Assembly: GCA_026119935.1 (NCBI GenBank)
Contig: JALRMH010000062.1
Span: 1-64,000, forward strand
Direction of reading: 5' to 3'
Source: Endothia cerciana
Taxonomy: Eukaryota > Ascomycota > Sordariomycetes > Diaporthales > Cryphonectriaceae
DNA length: 64,000 nt
In this document: piece after piece, positions 47,533 through 58,421 of the stretch
Layout: each line of letters opens with the position of its first letter
How positions within the stretch are numbered: position 1 is the stretch's first letter
The notes under the pieces: model-generated
Told to the model about the DNA's origin: nothing
Seen by the model: only the letters and a program-made list of their open reading frames with translations
Database searches by the model: none
Program-made: the position numbers and the translations under genes

Positions 47533-48394
47533 CAGGACGAGCTGTCGCGGCCTTCATGACCTGTCTCCTGCTCGTCCCTGTGGCCGCATCTCGGTTGTTC
47601 CAGCCTTCCATCTTGGAAAAGCTCCTAGGCTAGGTTGGGTAGGGAGGATGTGGCTCGATTACACGTACTCCATGTGAAAGGGATATAGGGGATTAGGGAG
47701 ACTGGTGGTTGAAGATTTTTCTTTCCCTTACTTCGCAATTGGATACCCCATCTCTTTGCAGTCGACTTTCAATATTCTGTGATGCAGGGTCGAGTAGAAA
47801 CTATACCCAGACCTACTCATACTGCTTTGTACTTGTCTTGGTGAAGCAGCACCCAGCTCTACAAGTTATCTTGGCGTTGCTGATTTGTTTGCATATGATG
47901 GCGCTCAAATCGTGTATGGGGCTCCCAAGGGCACACACGCACACGCACACACACACACCCACCCAGCTCGACTTGAGGACCGTGAGAGACGGCATTCAAG
48001 AGTAGCCCAAGCACAAGGAGTCGTCGGTTATACTGTATGTAAATGGAGACGTTCTAAGTCGGGGCTTATGCCAGGGATTTCTCCTGCAGGTCCGTGTGTA
48101 AGCCCCCCTATGCCTATGGAAATTCCTGGTTCCTTGGTTTTTGGAACCATGCTAGGCGGGCATGCAGGGGCTAGGCTGTAGGCGAGTGACCGCTGGATTT
48201 GCAGGTCGAGGCCTGCCAATCAGGGTCACGGACGAGACAGTGTCAGAGCCCAAAAGGGAAACCGACGTCATTGCCAACTTGACATTGGAATAAGCTTGAA
48301 ACGAGGCCAGCCGGCGGCGTTCCTGCCCTGCCTTCCTTTGAAGCTCGACATAAGAGGACGGGCCCACGACAACAACGCGGCCATCCGGCGGGTG
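47533..48394. other. Intergenic region between transporter and App1-like gene
   Basis: It contains a CA-dinucleotide repeat at 47934-47959 and otherwise no supported feature. Confidence 0.55.
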
Positions 48395-48400
48395 TATAAA
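48395..48400 (+). promoter_or_regulatory. TATA box candidate for the App1-like gene
   Basis: TATAAA lies 227 bases before the start codon at 48627. A CT-rich leader (48405-48470) follows it. Confidence 0.45.
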
Positions 48401-48626
48401 TCTTTACCTTACTTCTGCACCTACGTCTCGGCATCTGTCCAGTCCCTCCCTGCACACACTTGTCGAGGACGACCGCATTAGTCTGTAGAGAAGGGCGAGA
48501 GAGATCCACCACGGCCTGCACGTTGATCGACGGCAGCCTCCACCCTCTTACCATCACCACCCACCCAGTCCACCATCCAGGCGCGCCTCGTCCTTCTTCG
48601 AGGCCACTGGCTGCCCGCGCGACACC

Positions 48627-50300
48627 ATGGCCCCCTCCAGATACCTACTGCTCACTTGGGGCGCCCTCTCCGCCGCCAATCTAGCCGCAGCAGTTCCGGC
48701 TGCCCATCCCATGATCACACCGGCGCCAGTCCTCTCAAAGCGGGGACTAGAACGCCACATAGATCCCGGCAGCCACCTAGGCTCCGTCTTCTCCTCTCTC
48801 GGATCTGACGTCTCCTCCTTCGTCGCGTCCGGGGTGCCCCAGTTCTTCAACGACCTCCCCACGGGCACAGCAGTCGAGTCCAGCCTGGGCATATCGTCCA
48901 GCGACCTCGCCGCCAGCCCTACCCAGGCCCTCAACGTCCCTCCGTACGCGAACTGGACGGAGCAGGGCTGGAACGTGCGGATCCACGGAAACATCTTCAA
49001 GCAGCCCAACATCTCGACGGACCACCTCAACAGCCTGGCAAACAAGTTCCTGGTCGGCACCGACATCTCAGGCCTGCCGGAGGGTGAGCAGGACCAGGCA
49101 CGGAACCTGACGGGCGAGATCTTCGTCGTCCAGCAGGACAACGAGGAGGTCATCGTGAACCTCGTGAACAACGTCGCAGTCGACCCCGAGACAGACAGCG
49201 GTGCGATCAATGCCAAGGGTGGGGCGCAGAACATCACCATGCCGTACAATACCACGGCCGAGGGCGATTTCGACTCCTTTGTGCTGCTGCAGAACACCAC
49301 CGGAACGAACGGGAGCCATCTGATGCCCGGCAACGAGACGGACCAGATCCAACTCCTGGATGTCTATGTCCAAGGCGCCGCGACGACGGGCAACGCCACC
49401 GCGTTCCTTGTGCCCACCGACGGGATCACTATCATCTCCGATATCGACGACATCCTGCGTGAGTCAAGTCCTCGCACCGAGCACGGAAATGGTGGATACT
49501 CACATGAGATTTGGCAGGCGTCACGAAGATCTGGGATCCGGAGGTTGGCATCCTCAACTCGTTCGCAAAGCCCTTCACGGCGTGGCAAAACATGCCCGAT
49601 GTCTACGCGAACTGGAGCAGGTCCGTCCAGAACCTGCACTTCCACTACCTCACGACCACCCCGGAGCAGGTGACCAGGAACTACATGGAGTAAGTCCTCC
49701 CCCCAGACACCCGTCCCACGGCCCGTGACGGCTCGCAGCCACTTACACTCGACGCCCTGCAGCTTCATCTACAAGACCTACCCCTTCGGCTCCTTCGACA
49801 CGCGCCCCCTCAACTTCTCCGACGCGTCTGCCACCCTCTCGATCCGCAAGTCCCTCCTCACCAAGATCTTCGAGACCTTCCCACGGCGGAAGTTCATCCT
49901 CGTCGCAGATACCTCCAACAGCGACGTGATGTCCGACTACCCCGAGATGGCGACAGACTTCCCGGGCCAGGTGCAGTGCATCCTCCTCAAGAACTCGTCG
50001 TCCGCCTATCAGACGGCCAACTCCAACCTCACCGACAGCGACGATCCGTTCCCCTACGACACTAAGGGCTTCAGGGGCCTGGACCAGAGCACGTACATGT
50101 TCTTCAACAACGCGGACGACCTCATGGGGCTGGATATTGTCAACGGCGAGTGTCTCAACGCGAGCATCGCGCAGAATGTCACGTTTGGCGAGCAGAACCT
50201 GCCGTTTGGTGCGGCGGGTGCGGTGGTGCCGCCAGGGCGGTGGAGAAGCCTGGGTACGGGGTTGGGTGTGGTACTGATGATAATGGCGTTGTCTTCATGA
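48627..50300 (+). CDS. Secreted App1-like phosphatase-domain protein, probably GPI-anchored
   Basis: Predicted 513-residue protein with the App1 (phosphatidate phosphatase APP1) catalytic domain. Exons are 48627-49458, 49518-49689 and 49763-50300. It begins with a signal peptide (MAPSRYLLLTWGALSAANLAAAVPA). Many N-glycosylation sites follow (NWT, NIS, NLT, NIT, NTT, NGS, NET). It ends in a hydrophobic tail after PFGAAGAVVPPG that resembles a GPI signal. The haloacid-dehalogenase-type motif is ISDIDDILR at about 271-279, completed across the first intron by VTKIWDP. Yeast App1 has a Thr at the fifth motif position where Ile is seen here. LHFHYLTTTPEQ, KTYPFGSFDTRPL and FPRRKFILVADTSNSDVMSDYPE are typical downstream blocks. 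Yeast App1 is cytosolic; the secretion signals here point to a surface-located homologue. Catalytic activity is unproven. Confidence 0.85.
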
Positions 50301-50807
50301 TGACAGAAGGACGGACATGGTTATATCATTCTTGGGGCCTAGGACATGGTAGAGGCAACATGATTGGCATGGCATCTGGGGACATTTATCATGCGCGGGC
50401 CCGATGTTATCAGCGCGCATCTCCTTCGTAAGGAAAATTTGGATAGATAGGGACCGGGGGACAGATGCATTTGAGCCGAGCTCGCAATATCAACCTTCTT
50501 CCACACGTCGAGAGACCACTGACGGGAGCCAGGGGGCGCGGCGGGGGGGGGGGGGGTGGGGGCGGTGTTGCCCTGGGAACGACCAGGACCCTTCAGCATG
50601 CTGTCGTGCAGGACTTGTCTGGTCTGCATCGCTAGTGGGCCACTTCGCTCCTCCTCGTGACGGAGGTGGCTCCTCCGGCCCGGCGCCCTGGGTCATCACG
50701 ACCCTTGTGGAGCCCGCTTCCGGCGCGAGGCTTACTATTATGACATGGTGAAGGACCCAAGCCTTCGGCAACGATCTTTCTCCGGTCGACGCGCTGCTGG
50801 GAGGCTT

Positions 50808-50841
<34 letters not shown>

Positions 50842-52607
50842 CGGTGGGGTGGGGTGGGGGGGGGGGCACATTCACTGGTGCTCTGCTTACGAACTGTGAA
50901 GCCCCTTGTCCCCGCTGACCATGAATGAACCTTTGCTTGTCGTCCTGTCCTGGTGATCAAGGCCTCTTTTCCTGTCTGGGACCTCCGGCCTTGCCCGTTT
51001 GCCGCCGCCCGCTTTATCTATGCCCGGGCGACGGGAGGGGGAAGAGATAGATAGACGGGCGGGTGGTGGACCTGGAAAATCGAATAAGCTAACTGGCACC
51101 TAGGCACAGACGCGAAACGCAAAACCCGCCGCAACCATGATCGGGGCGCCCGCCACACCCGGAGATGGACAGACGGACGAATCGCCTCGATTCCGATTAG
51201 GATGCTGTGCCATGGAAGAACGTGGGGACCACACGGGGGCGGGGACCGGCAGAAGAAAGGGAAAAAGGGGCTAGAGGGACGCCAGCGAATCGCCCAGGCC
51301 GGGCGACGAACCGGTCATACGGGGGCAGACCGGGGAGAAGGGGCCCGACTGACTTCTCACGATAGGTTGGGTCATGGCCACCAGCGCACTAATCAAAGGA
51401 TATGAAGAGAGCGGCCCAGTCTACACGGGGGATATCCTTCTCTGACTACATACATAGCACGATTGACACGTGGGTAGTAGGGAGTCAACCAGAATCCCAC
51501 GTCTACAGGAGCATGCCCCTGGGGGTAGACCGCGGGTTAGTCCAGTCGGTCAGTTTGGTGGGCATGGCCAGCCCGGGCGCTGCAGACCTTAACACCACCA
51601 CCCCACCCGCACCCCGCCTTCTTCCGGTCCTGTCTGCCGGCGTGAAGATTTCGGAGGCGACTAGACGATGGCGGCGTCAGGGGTATTGCACATAGGGTGG
51701 GCGTGGGCCAATGAGGTGCTATCGCCGTTATCAGCTGCGGCGCAGGCCCCGAAGTGTCCCCCCCCCCTATAGACGATGGGGACCGGTCGGGCTGTTAGGT
51801 AACTAGAACTCGGGCCAGGTTACAGGATTTCTCTAATTGTGTACTACATATGTGGTGGTTTTTTTGGTTTTTTTTTAGGGGGGGAGGGGGGTTTGGTTTT
51901 TGTTTGCAGCCGTGAAACGAACTCCCCCCCTGCGGCCGTAAACGGCTCAATCAGAGAGGCGGGGGGGGGGGGCAGGGGGAAGGGGTGGCGAGAGCCGAAC
52001 GCATCCTGGCAGGCGTGGTTTTTGGGAGGCAACTCTGCAGTAAAATGGGTGAGTGCGGCAAGAGAGTGGGTGGCTTGTCCAGAGGGTTCGCGCTTCAAAT
52101 GATGGCTGGCCGAGATCGGCGGGGCCATGTGAGAGAGGGTTTGCGGATTTGAAGAGTGGATGTCTCGGCCCAAGATCCCCAGCCCCGTACAGAGGAGATG
52201 GCCCTAGACAAAGGCCTGTGGGGTCTCCTCTGAGCATTTCCTCAGTGATAGGGGGGAAGCAGTTTTCAGCCACACCCGCTCGTGTCGGGTCATACGACCT
52301 CTGTCTATCCTCTTGTCTTCTGGACAGAGGATCTCGTATGTACTGTACGTCGTCTCAGCTCAGTAGGAAGGAATCTGCAAGGCCCAGGTTCCCGTCGGTG
52401 GACATCACGCGAAGGAGTGGGCGACGTGGAGGGGCTGAGGGAACCCCACGTCACCGACCCAAAAAGACCAGGGCCAGGTATCTTGGGAACGCGAGGTCTG
52501 TCGGACCCGTCTGTCTTGGGTGACGCAGAAACACCACGGACACATTTTGGGGGCCATCAAGGACCGTCACGAGAGTGCCAGTTTCCTCCTCCTCCTCCTC
52601 CTCCTCC
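50301..52607. other. Intergenic region with repeats
   Basis: No supported gene is present. It carries a G-run at about 50542-50555, a trinucleotide repeat at 50808-50840, G-runs near 51880-51890 and 51961-51971, and a CCT repeat at about 52586-52607. Confidence 0.55.
50808..50840. repeat. Trinucleotide microsatellite (GCA)11
   Basis: Eleven uninterrupted GCA units are visible, outside any credible coding exon. A G-rich stretch follows immediately. Confidence 0.95.
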
Positions 52608-52712
52608 TTATCAGATCCGGGTAATTAATTATTCACCTCTCGAGGGCTACTCTGCCGCAGCCTTATCATCATGCTACGTACCGCGGTAGTACAGGGTGGA
52701 CTATAATTATCC
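52608..52712. promoter_or_regulatory. Group of GATA-type sites upstream of glutamine synthetase
   Basis: TTATCA at 52608-52613 and 52663-52668 and TTATCC at 52707-52712 lie 600-700 bases before the glutamine synthetase start. They match the minus-strand HGATAR core. Distance is larger than for the other two nitrogen genes, so the regulatory claim is weak. Confidence 0.3.
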
Positions 52713-52859
52713 GCGCCTTTGAGGGCTGGAAAGGCCAAGACTAGACCTCCTTGGCCAGGAACGTCGTTTCTGGTATGGTTAAAGGGGAGGGGGGGGGAAC
52801 CCCCTTGTGAACGGCCGTCTCGTTTTCGTTGGCTTAACCCGTTGCGACTTCTCCACCGA

Positions 52860-52876
52860 TAGAGAGAGAGAGAGAG

Positions 52877-52908
<32 letters not shown>
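52860..52908. repeat. Compound (GA)n(TG)n microsatellite
   Basis: About ten GA units are followed by about fourteen TG units, with a further interrupted TG stretch to 52930. It sits 400 bases before the glutamine synthetase start, in its likely promoter or leader. Confidence 0.95.
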
Positions 52909-52910
<2 letters not shown>

Positions 52911-53307
52911 TTGTGTTGTGTGTGTGTGTGCCCTTGTGCCCCTTGTGTCCATGCCATCCCATCCATGCGCAATCCCAATGGCAATAATGCCCAGCCCAGC
53001 CCAGCCCAGGCTGCTGCTGCTGACGGGCCCTGACCCGGTCGCCTGGGGCGCCCTGAAAGCCCTCGCGGTGTCCCCCCCCCCCGCTTCCGTGACTGTAAAT
53101 CCCTCCACGCCCAGCTCCACGCCTCTTTTTTCCTCTAACCTTCCTTCCTTCCTCCCGACAACTCTATCCACTACAGCTTCCTCCTGTTGGAACCTACAGT
53201 GACTTGTTGCGCCGACGACGACCTCACATCCCATAGCTATCCTCCCGATCGCTTGACACCCCCGCCCGAGCCCCCATTGCTCTTCTTCTATATACCCAAA
53301 TCTCAAG

Positions 53308-55239
53308 ATGGTACGTCGCAGGCCCCCCACCTTGTCTGCAAATCGACAAGCAGTCCTGGCCCCCCCCCCTCCCGCGGCTTGGGACGGCATAGCACCACCC
53401 CCCACCCCCCAACACGACAACCTTCAGGACCACGACGACGAGCTGACCAGATCCCCTCCACCCACAGGCTTATAACGATGCTTTCGGCACCAGCTCGGCC
53501 CACAACGTAAGCTGAGGTCGACGGAGATCGGGCGTGCCCACGGCTTGCTCTGCTGCTGCCGCTGCCGCCGCGTCTGCTGCCTCCCCCCCCCCCCGCTGGA
53601 GCGCGGAACTAATAATGTGTCATACAGCTGGCGCCCTTCCTGGCCCTCGACCAGAAGGGAAAGATCATGGCCGAGTACATCTGGATCGACAGCGAGGGTG
53701 GTGTCCGCTCAAAGTCGAGGGTAAGCTAGAACCACCCGTTGCGCCGCCGCCGCCCCCCCCCCCCCTCCGGAAACGATCGTCCCCGCAGACTCGCTCAGCC
53801 CGCTGACTGGAATGCACTCGGACAGACCCTGGACGCCAAGTCCGGCGGCTACACGCCCGCAGACCTCCCGACAGTACGTGCTCCCCGTTCCCTGGCTATA
53901 CTCGCTCGGCCCACGGCCACCGGGTCTGAAATCGCCGACCCCATCGCTGACCTTGATCCCCCTCCCCCTCACAGTGGAACTTTGACGGTTCCTCGACCGG
54001 CCAGGCCCCTGGCGATAACAGCGATGTCTACCTGAAGCCCGTCGCCGTCTACCCGGACCCCTTCCGCACCCAGGGCGGCGACAACATCCTCGTCCTCAGC
54101 GAGTGCTGGATGTCCGATGGCACACCTAACAAGTTCAACCACCGGCACGAGTGCGCCAAGCTGATGGAGAAGCACGCCTCCCACAAGCCCTGGTTCGGCC
54201 TCGAGCAGGAGTACACCCTGCTCGACCTCAACGACCGCCCCTTCGGCTGGGTAAGCCAATCCTGTCCTGCAGAAACCCCCCCCCCTCTCCTCCCGGGGGG
54301 GGGGGGGGCGGTGACTGGCTATTCCCGTCGCTTGGACACACGGCGCTGACTCTCTGACTGCGTTCCAGCCCACCCACGGCTTCCCTGCCCCCCAGGGCCC
54401 TTACTACTGCGGTGTGGGCGCCGGCAAGGTCGTCCAGCGTGACGTCGTCGAGGCCCACTACAAGGCTTGCCTGTATGCCGGCATCAACATCTCCGGTACC
54501 AACGCCGAGGTCATGCCCGCCCAGTGGGAGTTCCAGGTCGGACCCTGCGAGGGTATCGACATGGGCGACCAGCTCTGGCTCGCCCGTTTCCTGCTTCAGT
54601 ACGTGGACCCCGGATCTTTGTGGACAGGCGGCTGCCGGGAATCCTCGGCGTCCCCCGCCCCGAGACCATGCCATCCGCGCCCTGCTGGTCGTGGCATGTG
54701 CTGACTAGCCGTTCTAGCCGTATCGCCGAGGTTTTCGGTGCTCGCGTCTCGTTTTCGCCCAAGCCCATACCCGGTGACTGGAACGGTGCTGGCCTGCACA
54801 GCAACTTCTCCACCGAGGAGATGCGCAGGGAGGGTGGCATGAAGCACATCGAGGCCGCCATCAAGAAGCTTGAGGGCCGCCACAAGGAACGTAAGTAGCT
54901 CCCGTCCTCCCCTCCCCCCCCTCCCCCCAACACCCTCCGGTGTCGTCTCGACATGACCACGCCACTGCGGGTTGCCGGCAATTGCTGACCACGACACGTC
55001 CTACAGACATCCTCGTCTACGGAGAGGGCAACGAGCTCCGCCTCACCGGCAGGCACGAGACCGGCGCCATCGACCAGTTCACATATGGCATCGCCAACCG
55101 TGGCTCGTCCATCCGTATCCCCCGCGAGTGCGCTGCCAAGGGCTACGGCTACTTCGAGGACCGCCGCCCCGCCTCCAACGCCGACCCGTACCAGATCAGT
55201 GGTATCATTATGGAGACCATCTTCGGTGCTGTCGAGTAG
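53308..55239 (+). CDS. glnA: Glutamine synthetase
   Basis: Eukaryotic-type (GSII) glutamine synthetase of 364 residues that condenses ammonium and glutamate with ATP in the cytosol. Eight exons: 53308-53310, 53468-53506, 53628-53720, 53826-53873, 53975-54250, 54369-54598, 54718-54890 and 55007-55239. The first coding exon is only the ATG. Family marks are AYNDAFGTSAHN, AEYIWIDSEGG, WNFDGSSTGQAPGDNSDVYL (beta-Grasp domain), KPWFGLEQEYTLLD (metal-binding Glu residues), NAEVMPAQWEFQVGP, PIPGDWNGAGLHSN (ATP/glutamate site), the GRHETGAIDQFTYG loop, and EDRRPASNADPY. The segment TLDAKSGGYTPADLPT between exons 3 and 5 is a little longer and less conserved than usual. Introns 2, 3 and 5 contain C- or G-runs of 12-14. 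No frame break is present. Symbol follows Aspergillus usage. Confidence 0.95.
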
Positions 55240-55458
55240 GGGCTGTTCCCCCACCCCATCTTTTTCTTTTTTATGCGAATGCACAGCAGACTACGGTGTC
55301 AAGATGCGAATTAGTCAGTCGAGCGAATCGATGATCCTGGTGTAATGCCGGTGTTTTGGCCCGAGTGTAGCTATACAAGAGCAGTCGAGAAGAGACATCG
55401 CGAAGATCGAGTCGTGACTCATAGATACCCGCTTATGGATATCGGGATTCAATTGATC

Positions 55459-55487
55459 GTGGTGTGTGTGTGTGTGTGTGTGTGTGT
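55459..55487. repeat. (GT)n microsatellite
   Basis: About fourteen GT units lie some 220 bases after the glutamine synthetase stop codon, possibly in its 3' untranslated region. Confidence 0.9.
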
Positions 55488-55702
55488 AGAGGCGTGTTGA
55501 GTATGCCTCGTTTACGACCAGCCAGGAATGTTTCAAAAGACGCAGCCCCCTATACTGTGCGGATGCTTAGGCGGGCGATCAGATCTGCAAGGTCTCACAA
55601 GTGTGAAGGCAGCACCACATCGACGGGATCAACCGCGTGCGTATAGACCGAATGATATCCGCCCGGCAACCGCAGCGCAGAGGTGCGCAGGGTCTGACCC
55701 GG

Positions 55703-55730
55703 GCGCCGCCGCCGCCGCCGCCGCCGCCGC
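55703..55730. repeat. (GCC)n microsatellite
   Basis: Nine GCC units in non-coding DNA are followed within 25 bases by a C-run. Confidence 0.9.
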
Positions 55731-56009
55731 AGTCCCGGAAACGACGTCTACTCCCCCCCCGCCCCCTTCGGCCCATCCATCCCGTCAACCCTCTTTCTCC
55801 TTTCCCGTTGATGGGCAGCCCGAGGGGGATGGGGGTTTTGGGGGTGGCGAGATCTCCCCTGTGTCTCGACGACCGTCGATCAGTGTCTCTCTGCTGCCGG
55901 GGTTGGAGGTGGAGGTGGAGGTGGACAGGCGGACAGGGCGAATTCATCTTGGGCCGTGGGCCAGCCTTCCAGAACTTTAGGTGGAGATTCAGGTAATGGC
56001 ACCTGGTCT

Positions 56010-56010
<1 letters not shown>

Positions 56011-56058
<48 letters not shown>

Positions 56059-56060
56059 CA
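56011..56060. repeat. (CT)n microsatellite
   Basis: About 24 CT units with one TTCT interruption at 56040-56043. The strand asymmetry (pure pyrimidine) could allow triplex formation. Confidence 0.93.
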
Positions 56061-56423
56061 CCTTTCCCGCCCAAACCCCCCTCTCCTGACCGCAGTGCGC
56101 ATATGTTTATAAAGGAGGGGCAGATTGGTTTATCCTTTTACCTCCCCCCCCCCCCATTCTCTCCTCTCCTCTCCCCGGCCGGAATAAAATACACAACGTC
56201 CCAATCTCGGTATGCCCTCTGTACCCACTACCCCCCCCCCCCCACGTGTCCCGCTCTAAGCGAGCTGCGGGTCATATAGCGCCGTGCTGGTGGGACGTAG
56301 GCCCAGAACGGGCGGCAATCCAGGGAAAGGAAGGGAAAAAAAAAACCCAAAAAAACCCCCACCTCATCTCGATGGGCTCGTGAGGCACCGGGGGAGGGGT
56401 CTTCCCTTCGACGCAGGTACCCC

Positions 56424-56495
56424 TGAGGAGGGGGAGGAGGAGGAGGAGGAGGAGGAGGAGGAGGAGGAGGAGGAGGAGGAGGAGGAGGAGGAGGA
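56424..56495. repeat. (GGA)n microsatellite
   Basis: About 22 GGA units form a pure purine tract. It would read as polyglutamate or polyleucine in open frames, which are artefacts of the repeat. Confidence 0.95.
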
Positions 56496-56664
56496 CCGAC
56501 GTGAGAGTGGGATTCGACGTTCTATTTGGCCCCTCAACCCCCCACCGGCGCAGGTCAGGTGGTGAGGGCCCGGGTGAAAAGCCCCGGGGCCGGACCTTTG
56601 GACCGAGAGCGAGAGGTGGAGGCCACGGAGGACAAGGGGGGGGGGGGGGGTTGTTTGACAATTT

Positions 56665-56700
56665 CATGTCATGTCATGTCATGTCATGTCATGTCATGTC
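56665..56700. repeat. Pentanucleotide microsatellite (CATGT)7
   Basis: Seven tandem CATGT units follow a G-run of 15 (56636-56650) closely. Confidence 0.95.
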
Positions 56701-57828
56701 GTGTCGATGCGACAGCCTGCCAAACCCACCCGACCATCGAAAGACCTATCCTACCATACCCGTTATTATCATAACTATCCCCCCCCTCGTTTCCTCCCTG
56801 CCCGCGCACCCGCTCCGGGGAACAGGTACAGCCGTTACTTTGGGAGAGGGAGAAGGGCTTAACGGACGGTCCCACCTGTCCGGGACGCAGGCTTCCGGGG
56901 GCTGTTGCCTCTGCCTCGCGTCACCCGCTCGTGTCAGGACGATATACCCACGACGAGAGGGTCCGTAATGGATAGGGCTATGAAATCCGACCTGAGACCT
57001 TCTTCTTCCTCCTCCTCTTCTTGTTCTCCTTTATATAAGATCCTTTTTATTTTCCTTTCCTTTAACCTTTTTTTAATTTTTTTTTAAATTTTTTTCCCCG
57101 TCTGTAGTGAACCTCAACGGCAGTGTCACTGGATTCAGTAGTCTCTCCCACGCCCCCCCCCCCCAAACCACGCACATATCACGTGAGGCCCGCCCGCCCG
57201 CTCTGTCCCCTTTCCTCCCCCGAGCAGAGCAGGGTATATAAGATTTTATTTTTATTTAATGACCCATGTAGCCAGGGCCCCGGGAAACCTAAAAAAAAAA
57301 AAAAAAAAGAAAGCTCCCCCTTCCCCCGTGCCATGTGGTGTCGAGGGCGGGGGGGGGGGGAGGAAAGAAGAAGAAAAGGACGACGAAACGTAGGCTGTTT
57401 TGCCTTTTCGGGGGTCCTCTCCTCGACAGCCCACCTCGTCCCGCCCCGTCACAGAACAAGAACGCAGTCGTTCCGCTCTAAAGTATAATATATATATCTA
57501 CATACCCGCCCCTCCATCACGTGATGCTTGACCCCGTGCACAGGGAGAGGGGGGGAAGGCGTGTGCTTGATGAGACGCCAGGGGGGGGGGGAGAGCCATC
57601 TCACTCACTACTACCATAGTCTTATTATACTACTATGTAGTACTCATCATCGCACCCCCGGCAATTCTCCCCCCCCCCCCCGGCCCTTGACCTTGGGATC
57701 AAACCCTGCCGCCCGGGACGGGTGGCGCGAGACAAACACCTCGGGCCTCCGTTTATTTTTAGCCCGTTGCCCCCCTCCCGTCCGTCTGTATAGGATGTAT
57801 CGTCATTATCTTTGTTGCCGTTGCCGTT

Positions 57829-57852
57829 GTGTCGTCGTCGTCGTCGTCGTCA
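57829..57852. repeat. (TCG)n microsatellite
   Basis: Seven to eight TCG/GTC units in non-coding DNA. Confidence 0.85.
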
Positions 57853-58395
57853 TTCTCCCGTTTGCGCTCGCGGGCAGCTCGACAGTACGATCACGTCTCC
57901 CAGCCTCGCCCGACGTGCTTTGGGAGGCCCAAGCCAGGCGGCCGGCCCAGCCCAGGCCCTGTCTCGGTACCTACGTCAAGGCGCGGGGGGGGAAGGGGGG
58001 CTGTGGTGCCCTCATATCCCCCCCCCCCCCCAATCTCTCTCTCTCTCTATTGTTTTACTTTTCTTTGTCCTGGAGGGACACGCAGAGCCGACGGGGTCCG
58101 GCCGTCCGGGGCTGGAGACCGGGCCCCCGGAAAACTAGGGATCACATAAGGCGTTTCGCAGCGCTGCCACATTGCAATCTCACACCCGATATCATGGTAG
58201 AAGAACTTTGTGTGTCCCAGGATTGAGCTGGGAAGAACATTAACCTTTTTTGGCGGGCTGTGTCAATCTCGGGAGGCCCAGTATTAGAGGATTACCCTGT
58301 CCACCCTTTCGTGCCAGAAGAAGAGCCTGCAGTCTGATGATGATGGGTCCCATGCCGTGCTGGAAAAAAAAAAAAAGAGTCCCTAGGTGGCAAGC

Positions 58396-58421
58396 AAGAA
58401 AGAAAGAAAGAAAGAAAGAAA
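58396..58421. repeat. (AAAG)n microsatellite
   Basis: About six AAAG units in a purine-rich stretch. Confidence 0.85.
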
